The position numbers were made by a program, and so were the translations under genes. A DNA stretch of 42,479 nt from Diphasiastrum complanatum (taxonomy: Eukaryota > Streptophyta > Lycopodiopsida > Lycopodiales > Lycopodiaceae): positions 1 through 42,479 of the forward strand of contig MU835017.1 of NCBI GenBank assembly GCA_029204225.1, read 5' to 3'. Below the pieces are notes generated by a model, which was not told where the DNA came from, ran no database searches, and saw nothing but the letters and a program-made list of their open reading frames with translations. The first letter of the stretch is position 1, and each line of letters starts with the position of its first letter. This document shows, in pieces, positions 12,635 through 22,398 of the stretch.

Positions 12635-12961
12635 CTACGGATCCTCCACAGACTCCTCGCCCTCGTCAGGTGCATTGTTCTGTCGCTCTCGCTCTGCCTC
12701 CAGGTTAGCCCGAGCTGCCTCCTGGTCAGCCCGACGGCGGGCAGCCCTTTCCCTGACCATGATGAGCTGTCGTCGTGTGAAGTTCATTCCGATCTGCTCA
12801 TCCAAATCCAGCTCGATAGCGGGGGCGGGGATCTGCAGCTCTGGGTGTCTCTGCCGAGTCTCTCACAGCATCTCTGCAATGTCTGCTTCTTGCTTCCGAT
12901 GCCTTTCGTTGTGCCTTCGGACATCTTCCTCTAGCTTCCTCCTAGCTTTGCCCTCCGCCAT
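12635..12961 (-). pseudogene. Small coiled-coil protein frame, convergent with transposase A
   Basis: On minus an ATG at 12961 opens MAEGKARRKLEEDVRRHNER and the frame runs 108 codons to a TAG at 12635, with one internal TGA at codon 33 (12863-12865). That TGA could come from a CpG C-to-T change in CGA (ML-R-ETRQRH). The protein would be very rich in Glu, Arg, Gln and Ala, with two helical, coiled-coil-like halves around a Pro-containing linker (QIPAPAIELDLDEQ), and an acidic C-terminus. I do not recognise it. Its setting inside element A, pointing at the transposase, suggests an accessory gene of the transposon. A captured host fragment is the alternative. Confidence 0.4.
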
Positions 12962-13183
12962 CTCACGACACCCTGTTGCTCGAAATGACCCTCACAGCCT
13001 CTCACAGCCTCTCAATGGCTCTCACTGGCTCTCTCACAGCCCCCCTCTCACAGCCTCCCACTCGGTCTGTCACACAGCCTCTCACAATGCCTCTCTCTCA
13101 CAGCCTCCCACTGGCTCTCCCTCACAGCTTCTCACAATGCCTCTCACCCCCTCTCACTGGCTCTCTCACTGTCTCGTGAGTGC

Positions 13184-13191
13184 CTATTTAA
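13184..13191 (-). promoter_or_regulatory. Possible TATA box for the minus-strand frame
   Basis: On minus the sequence reads TTAAATAG, about 220 bp upstream of the ATG at 12961. Between them lies a degenerate CTCACAGCCT-type repeat (12975-13175). Position and composition fit a TATA box, but there is no independent support. Confidence 0.2.
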
Positions 13192-13224
13192 CCCCACAAC
13201 CTGTTTCCCAATTTGCTTTTGTTG

Positions 13225-13490
13225 ATGATCCCATGTGCTACTGTACCTGCCCCATGTGCTGATCCCCCACATGCTGCACTGCGATTGGGTCCATGGTCTG
13301 CTCCTCCACAGTGCCCATGTGACGGTGTACCTGTCCGGATGTATTGCTCCCCCACATGCTGCACTCCGATTGGGTCCATGGTCTGCTCCTCCACAGTGCC
13401 CATGTGCTACTGTACCTGCCCCATGTATTACTCCCCCACATGCCGCACTCCGATTGGGTCCGCTCTCCCACAGTGCCCCCAGTACAGTCC
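13225..13490. repeat. Tandem repeat of about 85 bp, three copies
   Basis: The words CCCCCACATG at 13264, 13349 and 13433 mark units 85 and 84 bp apart. Each contains GCACT(G/C)CGATTGGGTCC. The first two also have GGTCTGCTCCTCCACAGTG. It lies just inside the right end of element A and upstream of the minus-strand frame, so it may be subterminal repeat or promoter DNA. Confidence 0.85.
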
Positions 13491-13572
13491 CCCTGTACAG
13501 TAACATCTTAGTTTTTACCTAGTTTTAGCCTGTTAAAAGGATTTTTTTTTTTTTTTAAATAATAAAAAATAT

Positions 13573-13681
13573 TATTTTTGTGGTGCCGCCCTGGTACCGT
13601 TGGTCTGAGGGCGGCACCATAACCGCGGTACCACCATTATGGTACCGCGGTACCATAATGGCGGTACCACGTGCCACTATG
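13573..13681. repeat. Right terminal inverted repeat of element A with 28-bp palindrome
   Basis: GGTGCCGCCC and GGGCGGCACC (13581-13619) form a 10-bp stem. Positions 13634-13661 are a perfect 28-bp palindrome: CCATTATGGTACCG and its complement. The end reads CATAG on minus, as at 7100. Confidence 0.7.
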
Positions 13682-13699
13682 ATATATATATATATATAT
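13682..13699. repeat. (AT)9 tract separating elements A and B
   Basis: Eighteen bases of AT lie between the end of A (13681) and the start of B (13700). Its last eight bases, ATATATAT, equal the octamer after B (17498-17505). Confidence 0.9.
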
Positions 13700-14057
13700 C
13701 AGACATGAGGGTTCGGGGCGGACGCAGCCTTTGGCATCCGCGTCTGACCCCTGGACGTGGGGTCGGACGTGTCCTATTTTTTTTTCAAATGTTTTTCTGG
13801 ACGGACGCGTTATTTAATTTAAAAAAAAAAAAACAGAAGGGCACGCGCGGGCAGCGGAACAGTCCGCAGAAGCCCGAGAGACTGAGAGAGGAGTGAAAGA
13901 GGGCAGGAGAGAGAGCTATGGTGAGTGAGAGAGAGAGAGAGTGTGTGTGTGTGCGTTTGGGTGGGTTATGGTGTGTGTGTGTGTGTGAGATGATTTTTGT
14001 GTGTGTGTGTGTGTGGGTTAGTTGATTTGTGTATGCATCTGTGTGTGTGTGGTGATT

Positions 14058-14068
<11 letters not shown>

Positions 14069-14143
<75 letters not shown>
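14069..14143. repeat. (GA)n microsatellite
   Basis: A pure 75-bp GA run flanked by GTGTGTG runs, upstream of the transposase start of element B. Confidence 0.97.
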
Positions 14144-14147
<4 letters not shown>

Positions 14148-14208
14148 TGTGTGTGTGTGTGTGTGTGTTTAGGTTTAGGGTCTGTGTGCTTGGGTTTGGG
14201 GTTTAGGA

Positions 14209-14211
<3 letters not shown>

Positions 14212-14267
<56 letters not shown>
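14212..14267. repeat. (GA)n microsatellite
   Basis: A GA run that ends directly at the ATG (14268) of the transposase pseudogene, so it would form the end of the 5' leader. Confidence 0.95.
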
Positions 14268-14272
<5 letters not shown>

Positions 14273-15455
14273 CGCTCGTCCCATTTGGGATGAGGTGGAG
14301 TTGATGCCCGACAAAAAGTGGCGTTGCCCTTTTTGTCGAAAGTAGTTCACAGGGAATGCCTCTCGGGTTCGAGCACATTTGGGGGGATTGCGAGTCCGAC
14401 TCACGGGATGCTACGGGATCGGCGTTTGTATGGTCATCCCCTTTGCGGAGAGGGCTCGCATTCTCGAGGCATATGCTTTCGAGAATCCCGCATCTTTCGA
14501 GAGGCTATCTCGAAAGTTGCAGTCTGCGGGCCCGGCTACACACCACCCACAGCCGATGCACTTCGCGGCCCTTTGCTCCAGGAGCGGGTTGCATCCGTCA
14601 GAGAGTACTAGCCGCACTGCAGGAGGCTTGGGATAGATACGGTGGTCCATCGAGGTATGGGGGAGCTTTTTATGGCCGAGTACCCCTCCATTGTGTGGAC
14701 TCCATGTGCCGCACACTCATTGGACCTCCTCCTGCATTCCATCGGGCGCCTGCCTTGGGTCAATGAGATTCTCACGAGGGCACTTGCGGTTGTGGACTTC
14801 GTCACATGCAAGCGCCGCACCACCGCCCTTTTCCGCACATTCAGCAGGTAAGATGCTACTTATTTTTTGGCTCGTTCAAGATGCTTCTTATTTTTTCTCT
14901 CATTCCGTGTGTGCCTCTGATTCTGTTTGTCAATGCAGGCTCGACTTGAAGAAGCCCGCTCGCACCCGCTTCGCCTTTCAGTTCATCATGCTTGAGCGGC
15001 GCCTTCCACAAGATCCTCTTCATGGAGCCTTTCTGGGTGGATATGCAGCAGCTAATGGACGTCATGCGCCCCATCTACTCTGTTCTGAGGTTCGTTGATT
15101 GCGAGGGGTGCACGATGGGCCTCATATACGAGTTCATGGACCGCATAGGCGAGTCTCTCCAGCGTTCTGAGCTGGACCCTGCCAGGTATAACTTTTTTCG
15201 TCTCGCCATCTTTCTTTCCATTCGCACTCTGTTTCATCTTGCTGCCGCAGCACGCAATCGTGTAATTGTTGCCTCCACATGGTATGGTCCACAGGTTGGA
15301 GTCTATTAGGCAGTTGTGGCGGCGACGATGGGATAAGTTTCACCAGCTCATTCACAGTGTGGCCCACATATTGCATCCGTTGTTTTAGCGAGAGGCAGTA
15401 CGACGATGCAGAGCTGCGTGCGAACTGGTTCTCATACATCCTTTGCTCTGTGCAA

Positions 15456-15458
<3 letters not shown>
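14268..15458 (+). pseudogene. hAT/DUF659 transposase of element B, internally deleted
   Basis: ATG 14268 opens a BED-type finger: WDEVE, then WRCPFC (CxxC), RVRAH and a later Cys. A TAG at 14343 sits three residues after the CxxC. A frame slip near 14530 precedes GYTPPTADALRGPLLQERV and LAALQEAWDRYGG. There the sequence jumps to MGELFMAEYPSIVWTPCAAH, so the segment with DGWTD and TDNATN is deleted. An intron with clean borders (14848-14938) follows FSR and is absent at that site in A and C. LDLKKPARTRF continues, then a frame slip near 15008, then GLIYEFMDRIGE. The intron at 15186-15294 is at the site shared with A and C. The last exon ends in a (GA)n tract, so the dimerisation domain is missing. 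Confidence 0.75.

Positions 15459-15514
<56 letters not shown>
15459..15514. repeat. (GA)n microsatellite interrupting transposase B
   Basis: Pure GA run directly after coding-like sequence (WFSYILCSVQD). The transposase does not resume on the other side. Confidence 0.97.
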
Positions 15515-15516
<2 letters not shown>

Positions 15517-15583
15517 AGCACATCTTCATGTCTCTCATATCATCTGCATCATGTCCAACCATGGAACATAACACGCTAAACCC

Positions 15584-15640
15584 GACACCCTAACAAATGG
15601 CACCGTTAACATAACACCCTAAACCCTAAACCCTAACAAA
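15584..15640. repeat. Telomere-like CCCTAAA block inside B
   Basis: Several CCCTAAA or CCCTAA units plus CCCTAACAAATGGCACC, the counterpart of the block at 1637-1765 in E1. Confidence 0.7.
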
Positions 15641-15842
15641 TCATCATAAACCCACAACCCCATAGCCATAACCATCAAAACAAGCCACAACCATAATCAT
15701 CATAACCACAGCCATACATATCATCAACCCCACATCCTCATCGTGTCGTAGGTACTGCACCACAGGTATGCGCAGATTCAACATCAAAGCAGCACTTGTG
15801 TAGCATACACTTAAACTTGTGTAGAATGCATTAATGGTCCAT

Positions 15843-16700
15843 GAATACAGTCCACAGGTTTGTGATCCCGATACGAACCCAAGGGATCGAGCCTGGCTTG
15901 ATTCGGGTATCGTTCGGTCAAAATGGCCCTTCAACGGGAGAGAAACGCAATTAGGTCAAGCAGAATGGACTAGTTTTGCAGCTTTCCGTCTGACGACCCG
16001 TTTCTTCAAACAGGATCCGTTTCAGGTGCCGTCTGATTCGGCCAGTGGACAACCTCGATAGCAACCTGTCGGAACAGACAGGACGAGGGACAAGAACTGA
16101 AAACATTTGGAATCGACAAAATGGCCCAGGAATACAGTCCACAGATTCGTGATCCCAATACGAACTCAAGGGACCGAGCTTGGCTCGATTCGGCTATCGT
16201 TTGGTCAAAATAGCACTTCGACGGGATAGAAACGGAATTAGGTCAAGCGAAATGGACTAGTTTTGCAACTTTCCGTCCGATGGCCCCGTTTCTCCAAACA
16301 GGATCCGTTTTAGGTGTTGTCTGTTTCGGCCAGTGGACAACCTCGATAGGAACCTGTGGGAACATATAGGATGAGGAACGGACGGACGGCCCGCCCAAAA
16401 CGTTCGTCCGAAGTTCGACGTTAAACAGGGCTTCAGGGACACTTTGTGAAAACTGGGAGATGTTTCGGAGCCCCCGTGTCGGTATGCAAAATTTCGACAG
16501 CACGTTGCCGTTTGTTGAAGTTGTGCCATAAGTAATTAGTAAGTTGTTGAAGTTCCACTTGAACTCGTGTATAATGCCGGGAATACAGTCCACAGGTTCG
16601 TGGTCCCGATACGAACCCAAGGGATCGTCCTTGGTGCGATTCGGGTATCGTTCAGTCAGAATGGCTCGTCACAGGGTGCGAAACGCAATCAGGTCTAGTG
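15843..16700 (+). repeat. Tandem repeat with GAATACAGTCCACAG units
   Basis: Units start with GAATACAGTCCACAG at 15843, 16130 and 16581. The first is 287 bp. The second is longer because it includes an extra AACGTTCGTCCGAAG segment. The third is truncated. One inverted unit lies at about 960-1300 in E1. Open frames across the units look similar at protein level, but the differences between copies do not favour third codon positions, so I treat the array as non-coding. Confidence 0.85.
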
Positions 16701-17090
16701 AAATGGGCATAGTAGTGTGTAGGTCTTGGGGCCTCCCTATAGTGAATGACACAGTTTTGCATAAGTAATTAGTAAGTTGTTGAAGTTCATCCGGCGGAAA
16801 ACCAATCTCATCATATAAGACATTCCCTGTCTTGAGAGCTTGTCTGCCTTCTGGTGGGCATTCATTTCTCCCAGAAACTTGTGGTCCAATCATCCCATTC
16901 TGTTTTGCTGCAGCAGTGACAGAATTCCTGTTTCCTTTCAGTGTTGTTGTTGGAGTTCATCCCAAAATCCTAAACCTATCTCATCACATAGGCCATGGTA
17001 GTGTGTGTAGGTCTTGAACTTCCCTATGTTGAATGACATTGTGGAGCATAAGTAATCAGTAAGTTGTTGAAGTTCATCCGGGGAGCGCAT
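16528..17090 (+). repeat. Repeated CATAAGTAATTAGTAAG motif
   Basis: CATAAGTAATTAGTAAGTTG, continuing into TTGAAGTTC, occurs near 16530, 16760 and 17049. It occurs once inverted near 715-755 in E1, beside a conserved AAACTGTGTCATTCACT. This is dispersed or subterminal repeat DNA of the B/E1 family. Confidence 0.75.
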
Positions 17091-17505
17091 CGTTTACCTG
17101 TATTTATATAATAGTATAATATAGATTCATCAGGGAGAGAGAGATGGCGAGGGCACGAGACAGAGTTCTGGAGACTCAAAAAATATAAATTGTTGCTCTT
17201 TCATGTCCGATTCTGTAGATATTAGACATGGGAGGCATGGGCAGTGGTTAGGTTGCAAATTTTTTTGGGTACCGTTTTCCTATTTTTTAACAGGAGGGGG
17301 CAGGTGGGTGCCAGACACCCTCTGATAATCAATTCCGGGGAGGGGGGGGTAGGGGTCATAAATTGTTTTTATTTCGCTTTGGGCATGTGGGACAGTGAGG
17401 GCAGGGGCCTGTATTTTGTTTTTTGGAAAATGTCGGATGCATCACCCCCCCCCGGACGCACCCCTGAGGCGTCCGCGTCCAGGGTCCGCTTCCTTAGATA
17501 TATAT

Positions 17506-17901
17506 TATGTTTATTTGGTATTTTTTGTAAGAGATTTGCTATCTGACCTCTCATTATACAATCTTTCCTTGATATAACTGCACATGACATGTTATAGAAA
17601 TCTCACATATAAATGTTTTGCATGGCATATAGAATTCTCAAGAAGGTTCGCCACAAAGCAAGTGACTAATTCTGTTGATAAAGACAGACAAAGAGATGTA
17701 TGTGAAAAAGCTAAGTGGTTATTGAATGTTCAAATTTGTAGCAAATGGTGGAGGAATTGCTATAAACACCTCATATCCATAAGTTGAACTTTCAAGTGTC
17801 GCTTCTCTTGTATGTGACAGAAAAATGATGTTTCACCCTTATGATCTTATGGTATGAGCCTAACATTAAGTTTTTTCTTTCGAGGGATGCAACCTTGGTA
17901 G
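17506..17901. other. Unique AT-rich DNA between elements B and C
   Basis: No gene, repeat or RNA recognised. It resembles intron or intergenic DNA and continues after element C at 21799, as expected if C inserted here. Confidence 0.5.
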
Positions 17902-17909
17902 ATTCATAG
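17902..17909. repeat. Target site duplication of element C (left)
   Basis: ATTCATAG, repeated exactly at 21791-21798 on the other side. An 8-bp duplication is the hAT hallmark. Confidence 0.85.
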
Positions 17910-18846
17910 CATACATGTAGCGAATCGCAATTCGCTAGCTTCGCGATTATCGCGATTCGCTGCAGCGAATAGCAAAAAAAAAAAAAAAAAAAACCTGATT
18001 TCGGGCCTCCTCGCGGACAGAGCTGCGCCAGCAGTGGAGGAGGCAAATTTTTTTCTGAGAGCTGTGGGCGTCCAATCTTCGCAAGTGAATAGGTAGGCAT
18101 CTACTCGGCGATACGGAGGTGGTGTGCACGATGCCGGGTGGGTCAGAGCTTCGTGGAGAGCGAAACGACCAATTTTCGATATTTGGTAAGTGTAGGCTTG
18201 ATTTTTTGCAATTGTTGACATTGAGCTGTAGGCAACCAAATCGAGCGTAGTTTGGCTCTAGGCCACGTTTCTCCACGCCCACAGTGATTCCTACAGTGTC
18301 AGTTTCAGCCGTTACGGCACGCCTAGCGAGATTTGAACACCATATTCCAAATGCTTGTGTTTTTTTGCCATTTTCACAAAATGACTTGTTGAAAACCGAG
18401 TGAGGTGATGTCTGAGCGTAGAATGCATTTCCACATGCCTGCACAGACTCCTATGACCTTCGTTTCGCCTGTCTACGTCCGTATCACAAATTTCAATTTT
18501 CATGCCCTGATTCCATACTTTTTAGGGTTTAGGCGTGGACCATCGTGCAAACATCTGCTAGGGGCGCGGTTTAGGCCCACACTGCACTCCTTTATGCCTG
18601 CACGGACTTCGACGCTAATGTCAGTCGCCTGTTATCCCTCATACTGAAATTATTCTATCCCACGCCCTAATCTCATGTTCTTCTTGGCACTTGATATGAT
18701 GTGTGAACTGGAATCGTTCTGATGTATGCTCTGGTATTTTGAGCTCTATTTGAGCTCGGTAATGTTGTTCAATGCAATGTATTTTTTTTCTACTGAACGT
18801 TTGCCTGATTGTTTGTTGTTTGCAGGTTTAGGGTCGTGTTGATACC

Positions 18847-21110
18847 ATGCCAGTGCGCGACCGAGGCCTTTGGGCCGAGCTTGAGCTTACCGACGGGGAT
18901 GTGGGCACACACCATGGCTCAGGCACCCGTAGATGGAGATGCTTGCATTGCGGTGGTCACTTCACGGGATCACTCACCAGGGTTAGGGCTCACTTGCTGT
19001 GGGTCAGAGGGCCAGATGGGCAGACATTGGGCATATTTGATTGCCCCAGGATTTCGGATGAGGATCTGCAAAGGTTGTCTACCATGTACGGGCCCGGTAC
19101 TGTGGATGTTTGTGTTGCAGATCACTACTACGGCCATGCGCCTGGTCACTTTTGTCACCAAGAAGAGGCGTGTGTTGGCCCTGTTCCGCACCTTCTCCAC
19201 CCTAAACCTGAAGAAGCCCGCACCCACACGCTTTGCGATTTACTTCTTGGTGCTAGAGCGATTGGTGGTGGTGAAGGACGCATTGCGGCGGATGGTTTCC
19301 AACGTGGCCTTCCGGGGCTTTACAGACCTCCCCCATTCGGCATTTTTCCAGTCCACTGTGTACAGCGACGAGTTCTGGAGAGCTGCTGAGGAGATTATTG
19401 GGATCCTTCTACCCATTTTCAGAGTGCTGCGCCTGGTAGACCGTGAGGGGTGCACCCTCGGTCTCATTTATGAGTTCATGGACCGCATCGACGAGGGGAT
19501 TCTGTTGTCAGCCTTGGATGAGCACAGGTATGACTCTTCAGTGTCTAGTTTGTTGTTTCTCACTCAAGTCTGATGCATTTCTTTTATGCTATGGTTTAGT
19601 GATTGTTGTAATTTGTCTGCTGCAGGAGGCACGAGATCTCACGTATCTGGGAGGCCAGATGGGACTACTTTCACCGACCCATCCACGCCGTGGCCCACAT
19701 GTTGCACCCCTTCTGGCGCTCTACCCGAGAGAGGGACGATTCGGAGTTGCACCAAGGATTGGTGGAGTACACGGAGCGCGTATGGCCCGGACCGGGTACG
19801 TGTGAGAAATCGGTTGGTAGCAATGTTACTGCAGTATTGTACTCATTGGTAGTGTGTGAATTCGAGGGGTCTTACATGTGCCATGTTTTTCCTTTTGCCA
19901 ACAGGTCCGATTCTGGCCAACATTGCAAGCCAGCTGCTCGCATTTGAGCGCTTCCAGTTTCCTTTCGATGGAGAGCAGAGTCGGCCGAGGGAGGATCAGT
20001 TGAGGCCCGTTACATGGTGGTGCATCCACGGGCGCAGCACAGGTGACCTGAGGCGATTGACTGAGAGAGTCCTTGCACAGGACTGTTCAGCAGGAGCTTG
20101 CGAGCGGAATTGGAGCACCTGGGCCTTGTATCACACGCAGAAGAGGAACATGTTGTCCATCGAGCAGTGTAGGGAACACCAACGGCCGTATGTTGAGGCG
20201 CACACGAGGAGAGGGTCAGATGCTCGAGGTGAGTCACATCACCAGCCCTTTTTTCTTGCTATGCTTTGATGAATTGATTTGCTTTCAAAATATGCAGTGA
20301 GTTGCACAATACCTGCCTGACAACAATGTATTGTTTTTGGTTGTAGGTGGACCCTGACACTTGCTTGGTGGATTCGATAGTTGCTGCTCCTCGGGCACCA
20401 CCCACGCAGGAGGAGATGGATGATGAGATCCATAGAGAGTTCTACAGACAGGCACAAGCTGACGCACGGGCTTTACGGCGGCAGAGGAGGACAGAGAGGC
20501 AGAGGGAGAGGGTTGAGGAGGGAGATGACGAGGGCTCAGAGGGTGGAGAGATGCTCGGGGCAGACTATGTGGAGGAGGAGGAGTGGGTTGAGGGGGATAC
20601 GGAGGAGGACGAGGAGATGTGGGCGGAGGCATAGGGGGATGACCTGGATGACCTGCTAGTGGACCCCGATGCAGAGACAGAGGAGGAGCCAACCATTCCT
20701 GCACGTAGGCCTAGGGGGAGACCTAGAGGTTCTGGGAGGGGGGGACTGAGTACTCTTTTTGTGGACATGAGTGGAGCATCACAGGCAGCCATCGGCCAGG
20801 CATCATCACAGTGGGTAGGCCATCCCAGGGCGTAGGGTCACAGCCACCTGACACACAGGCACGACGGAGTAGACACAGGACTGGGGGCAGCCAGATGGGG
20901 GCCAGAGGAGGGGAGAGAGGCAGAGGCAGAGGCAGGGGGAGGGGGGTGGTCCAAATCCAGGGCACGCAGCAGGGATCCAGAGCACGCAGTAGAGCCAGGG
21001 CCACACCACGACATATGGCTCCCTCCAATTCCGATTCATCTGCGGACCCATGGGACCTACAGTCCACTGATTCGGATGATTTATCCTACCATGACTCTGA
21101 TGAGCCTTAG
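18847..21110 (+). pseudogene. hAT transposase of element C, DUF659 core deleted
   Basis: ATG 18847 opens an intact BED-type finger: CxxC at residues 32 and 35, His 49, Cys 66. Shortly after STMYGPG the frame changes and the sequence joins LVTFVTKKRRVLALFRTF, so DGWTD and the TDNATN block are missing. Next come TLNLKKPAPTRF and GLIYEFMDRID. Introns are inferred at 19528-19625 and 19796-19904. The dimerisation region has PVTWWCIHG and CERNWSTWALYHT, contiguous where element A has an intron. A frame slip follows LSIEQC. Further introns to 20346 lead to a charged tail (QEEMDDEIHREF), TAG at 20632, an AT-hook-like RRPRGRPRG, a second slip, RGRGRGRG repeats and an acidic Ser/Asp end at 21110. The architecture parallels A. 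Confidence 0.75.
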
Positions 21111-21279
21111 TTGTATAGTTTTCATTACGTTCATGGAACATCATTGTACCCCTTTTTGGTGCCATGTGGCCCGATATTATATATTATGATGATCCTATTC
21201 ACAACATTGTCGTGATTCAGTATTGTTCTTTGTGGTTTTAGTTGAGTAACTTCGGTTTTATGGTTTATGATTTATGGTT

Positions 21280-21280
<1 letters not shown>

Positions 21281-21360
<80 letters not shown>
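21281..21360. repeat. (AG)n microsatellite
   Basis: Eighty bases of AG in the 3' part of element C. Confidence 0.97.
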
Positions 21361-21363
<3 letters not shown>

Positions 21364-21798
21364 GGTTGTTTTGTCAAAAATTGTTTCATTTAAGGCTAAA
21401 GTTCAGAATGATTCAGCTAGGTTTTTGTTCAGCATGGTTTTAGTTCCGTTTGTTGTGATCAGAGAGAGATAGAGAGAGGGAGAATCAGAGAAAGGGAGAT
21501 TCCTGCTATGTTCATTGGGAATGCCCCCAATGTGTTCTCTTTTTTTTATATGGGATGCAGCTTTAGCGTAAAGTTGTAAACCTAGGATTTAATACACCTA
21601 AAAGGGACCATCTTGCACCTGAAACAGTCGGCAAACTACACAATCATATTCCCTTCGATCAGGGCTTTCATTTGATACCCATACTGCACAAAAAAATTTC
21701 AAAAAAAAAAAAAAAATCGATTCTACACGATTCTGGGAAAATCCCGAATCGCGAATCGGGATCGCGATTCAGAATCGCACTGCAACTATGATTCATAG

Positions 21799-22398
21799 GT
21801 TATGAGAATTTTTCAATTTGTGCTGGCATGAAATTTTCAGTCTTTCGAAATAGTCAGCATCCTATGTTTAGAACGCTATAGTGCAGCAAAGTTGAATGGC
21901 AGTAGTAATAATCGCATTGTGAATCTCTATCTTTGTCATATTTGACAGTTCATTAGCAATGCCCAGTATATGCTGTAGTGTATATCATGGTGCATCATGT
22001 AACTCTGTATGAGAATCTCATTGCTGCATAAGTTATACTGTGGTTTTGTTATATGTCATCAATGTTTTGCTATTTTTGTTCTCTCAAAATGTTTTTCAAG
22101 GCAGACTACACTGAGATCATCCATGGGTGTCTCCTGCATGAAGAGACTGTTAAAACAAAAGTACCCATTGATGCTCATAATCCATGTCTATGTATGTATG
22201 CAGCACACCTGCTGCAAAAAGGATTTAAAAGGTTTTTGTGATGCCTAATGATTTGAAAGAGAAATGCCTGTGTGGAAAACTCTGTCCTTTGTGCAGCTCA
22301 AAGGGTGGTTATTGATAAAAAAAACTTATCGAGTGCTCTGAATCTCTTCTAGTCACATACCATTTCTAATAGCCTTGGTACCTTATTTCATGAAGCAG
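21799..22398 (+). other. Probable intron of the RZ-1-like gene
   Basis: AT/T-rich DNA without a coding motif, ending in TTTCATGAAGCAG at the start of the RZ-1-like exon. The first half of an RRM (RNP2, FVGGL-type) should be encoded upstream, but I could not find it here or further left. Open frames at 22009-22248 have no support. Confidence 0.5.

Larger units (their letters stand above)
7100..13681 (+). mobile_element. hAT-like element A, 6.6 kb, two reading frames
   Basis: Both ends read inward from CATAG (7100, and 13681 on minus). They run through about 110 bp of GGTACC/CGCGG-rich sequence and finish with GG(T/C)ACCACAA and AT-rich ATATTTTTT. The element sits between (TA)n tracts (7064-7099 and 13682-13699), so the 8-bp duplication is not diagnostic. 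Inside are a hAT/DUF659 transposase pseudogene on plus (7489-11569), a 566-bp tandem duplication (11266-12397), a small convergent minus-strand frame (12635-12961), and a three-unit tandem repeat (about 13225-13490). CATAG ends are shared with element C. Confidence 0.65.
13700..17497 (+). mobile_element. hAT-like element B, 3.8 kb
   Basis: Left end CAGACATGAGGGTTCGGG followed by GGACGC-rich sequence. The right end finishes CCGCTTCCTTAG, whose reverse (CTAAGGAAGCGGACC) is a weak inverted match. The flanks are ATATATAT at 13692-13699 and 17498-17505. The element contains GA microsatellites, a transposase pseudogene, a telomere-like block (15584-15640), a tandem repeat (15843-16700) and copies of CATAAGTAATTAGTAAG. 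MITE 2 shares both termini and E1 shares the interior order, which supports these borders. Confidence 0.6.
17910..21790 (+). mobile_element. hAT element C, 3.9 kb, with 8-bp target duplication
   Basis: The left end begins CATACATGTAGCGAATCGC. The right end in reverse begins CATAGTTGCAGTGCGATTC. Exact ATTCATAG duplications flank both. Both ends are rich in GCGAATCGC/GCGATTCGC words followed by an A homopolymer (about 17973-17992 and 21700-21716). Inside, a probable 5' leader exon ends at GTAAGTG (18186). A leader intron runs to TTTGCAG (18825). A transposase pseudogene and a GA microsatellite follow. This is the best delimited DNA transposon in the window. Confidence 0.8.

Noticed and set aside
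12675-13262. 195-codon plus frame rich in Ser and Leu
   Set aside because: It is antisense to the minus coiled-coil frame and then runs through the CTCACAGCCT repeat; no plausible protein.
17904-18444. Minus-strand frames up to 165 codons with a poly-Phe run
   Set aside because: They cross the A homopolymer and the probable plus-strand leader exon of element C; no motif.
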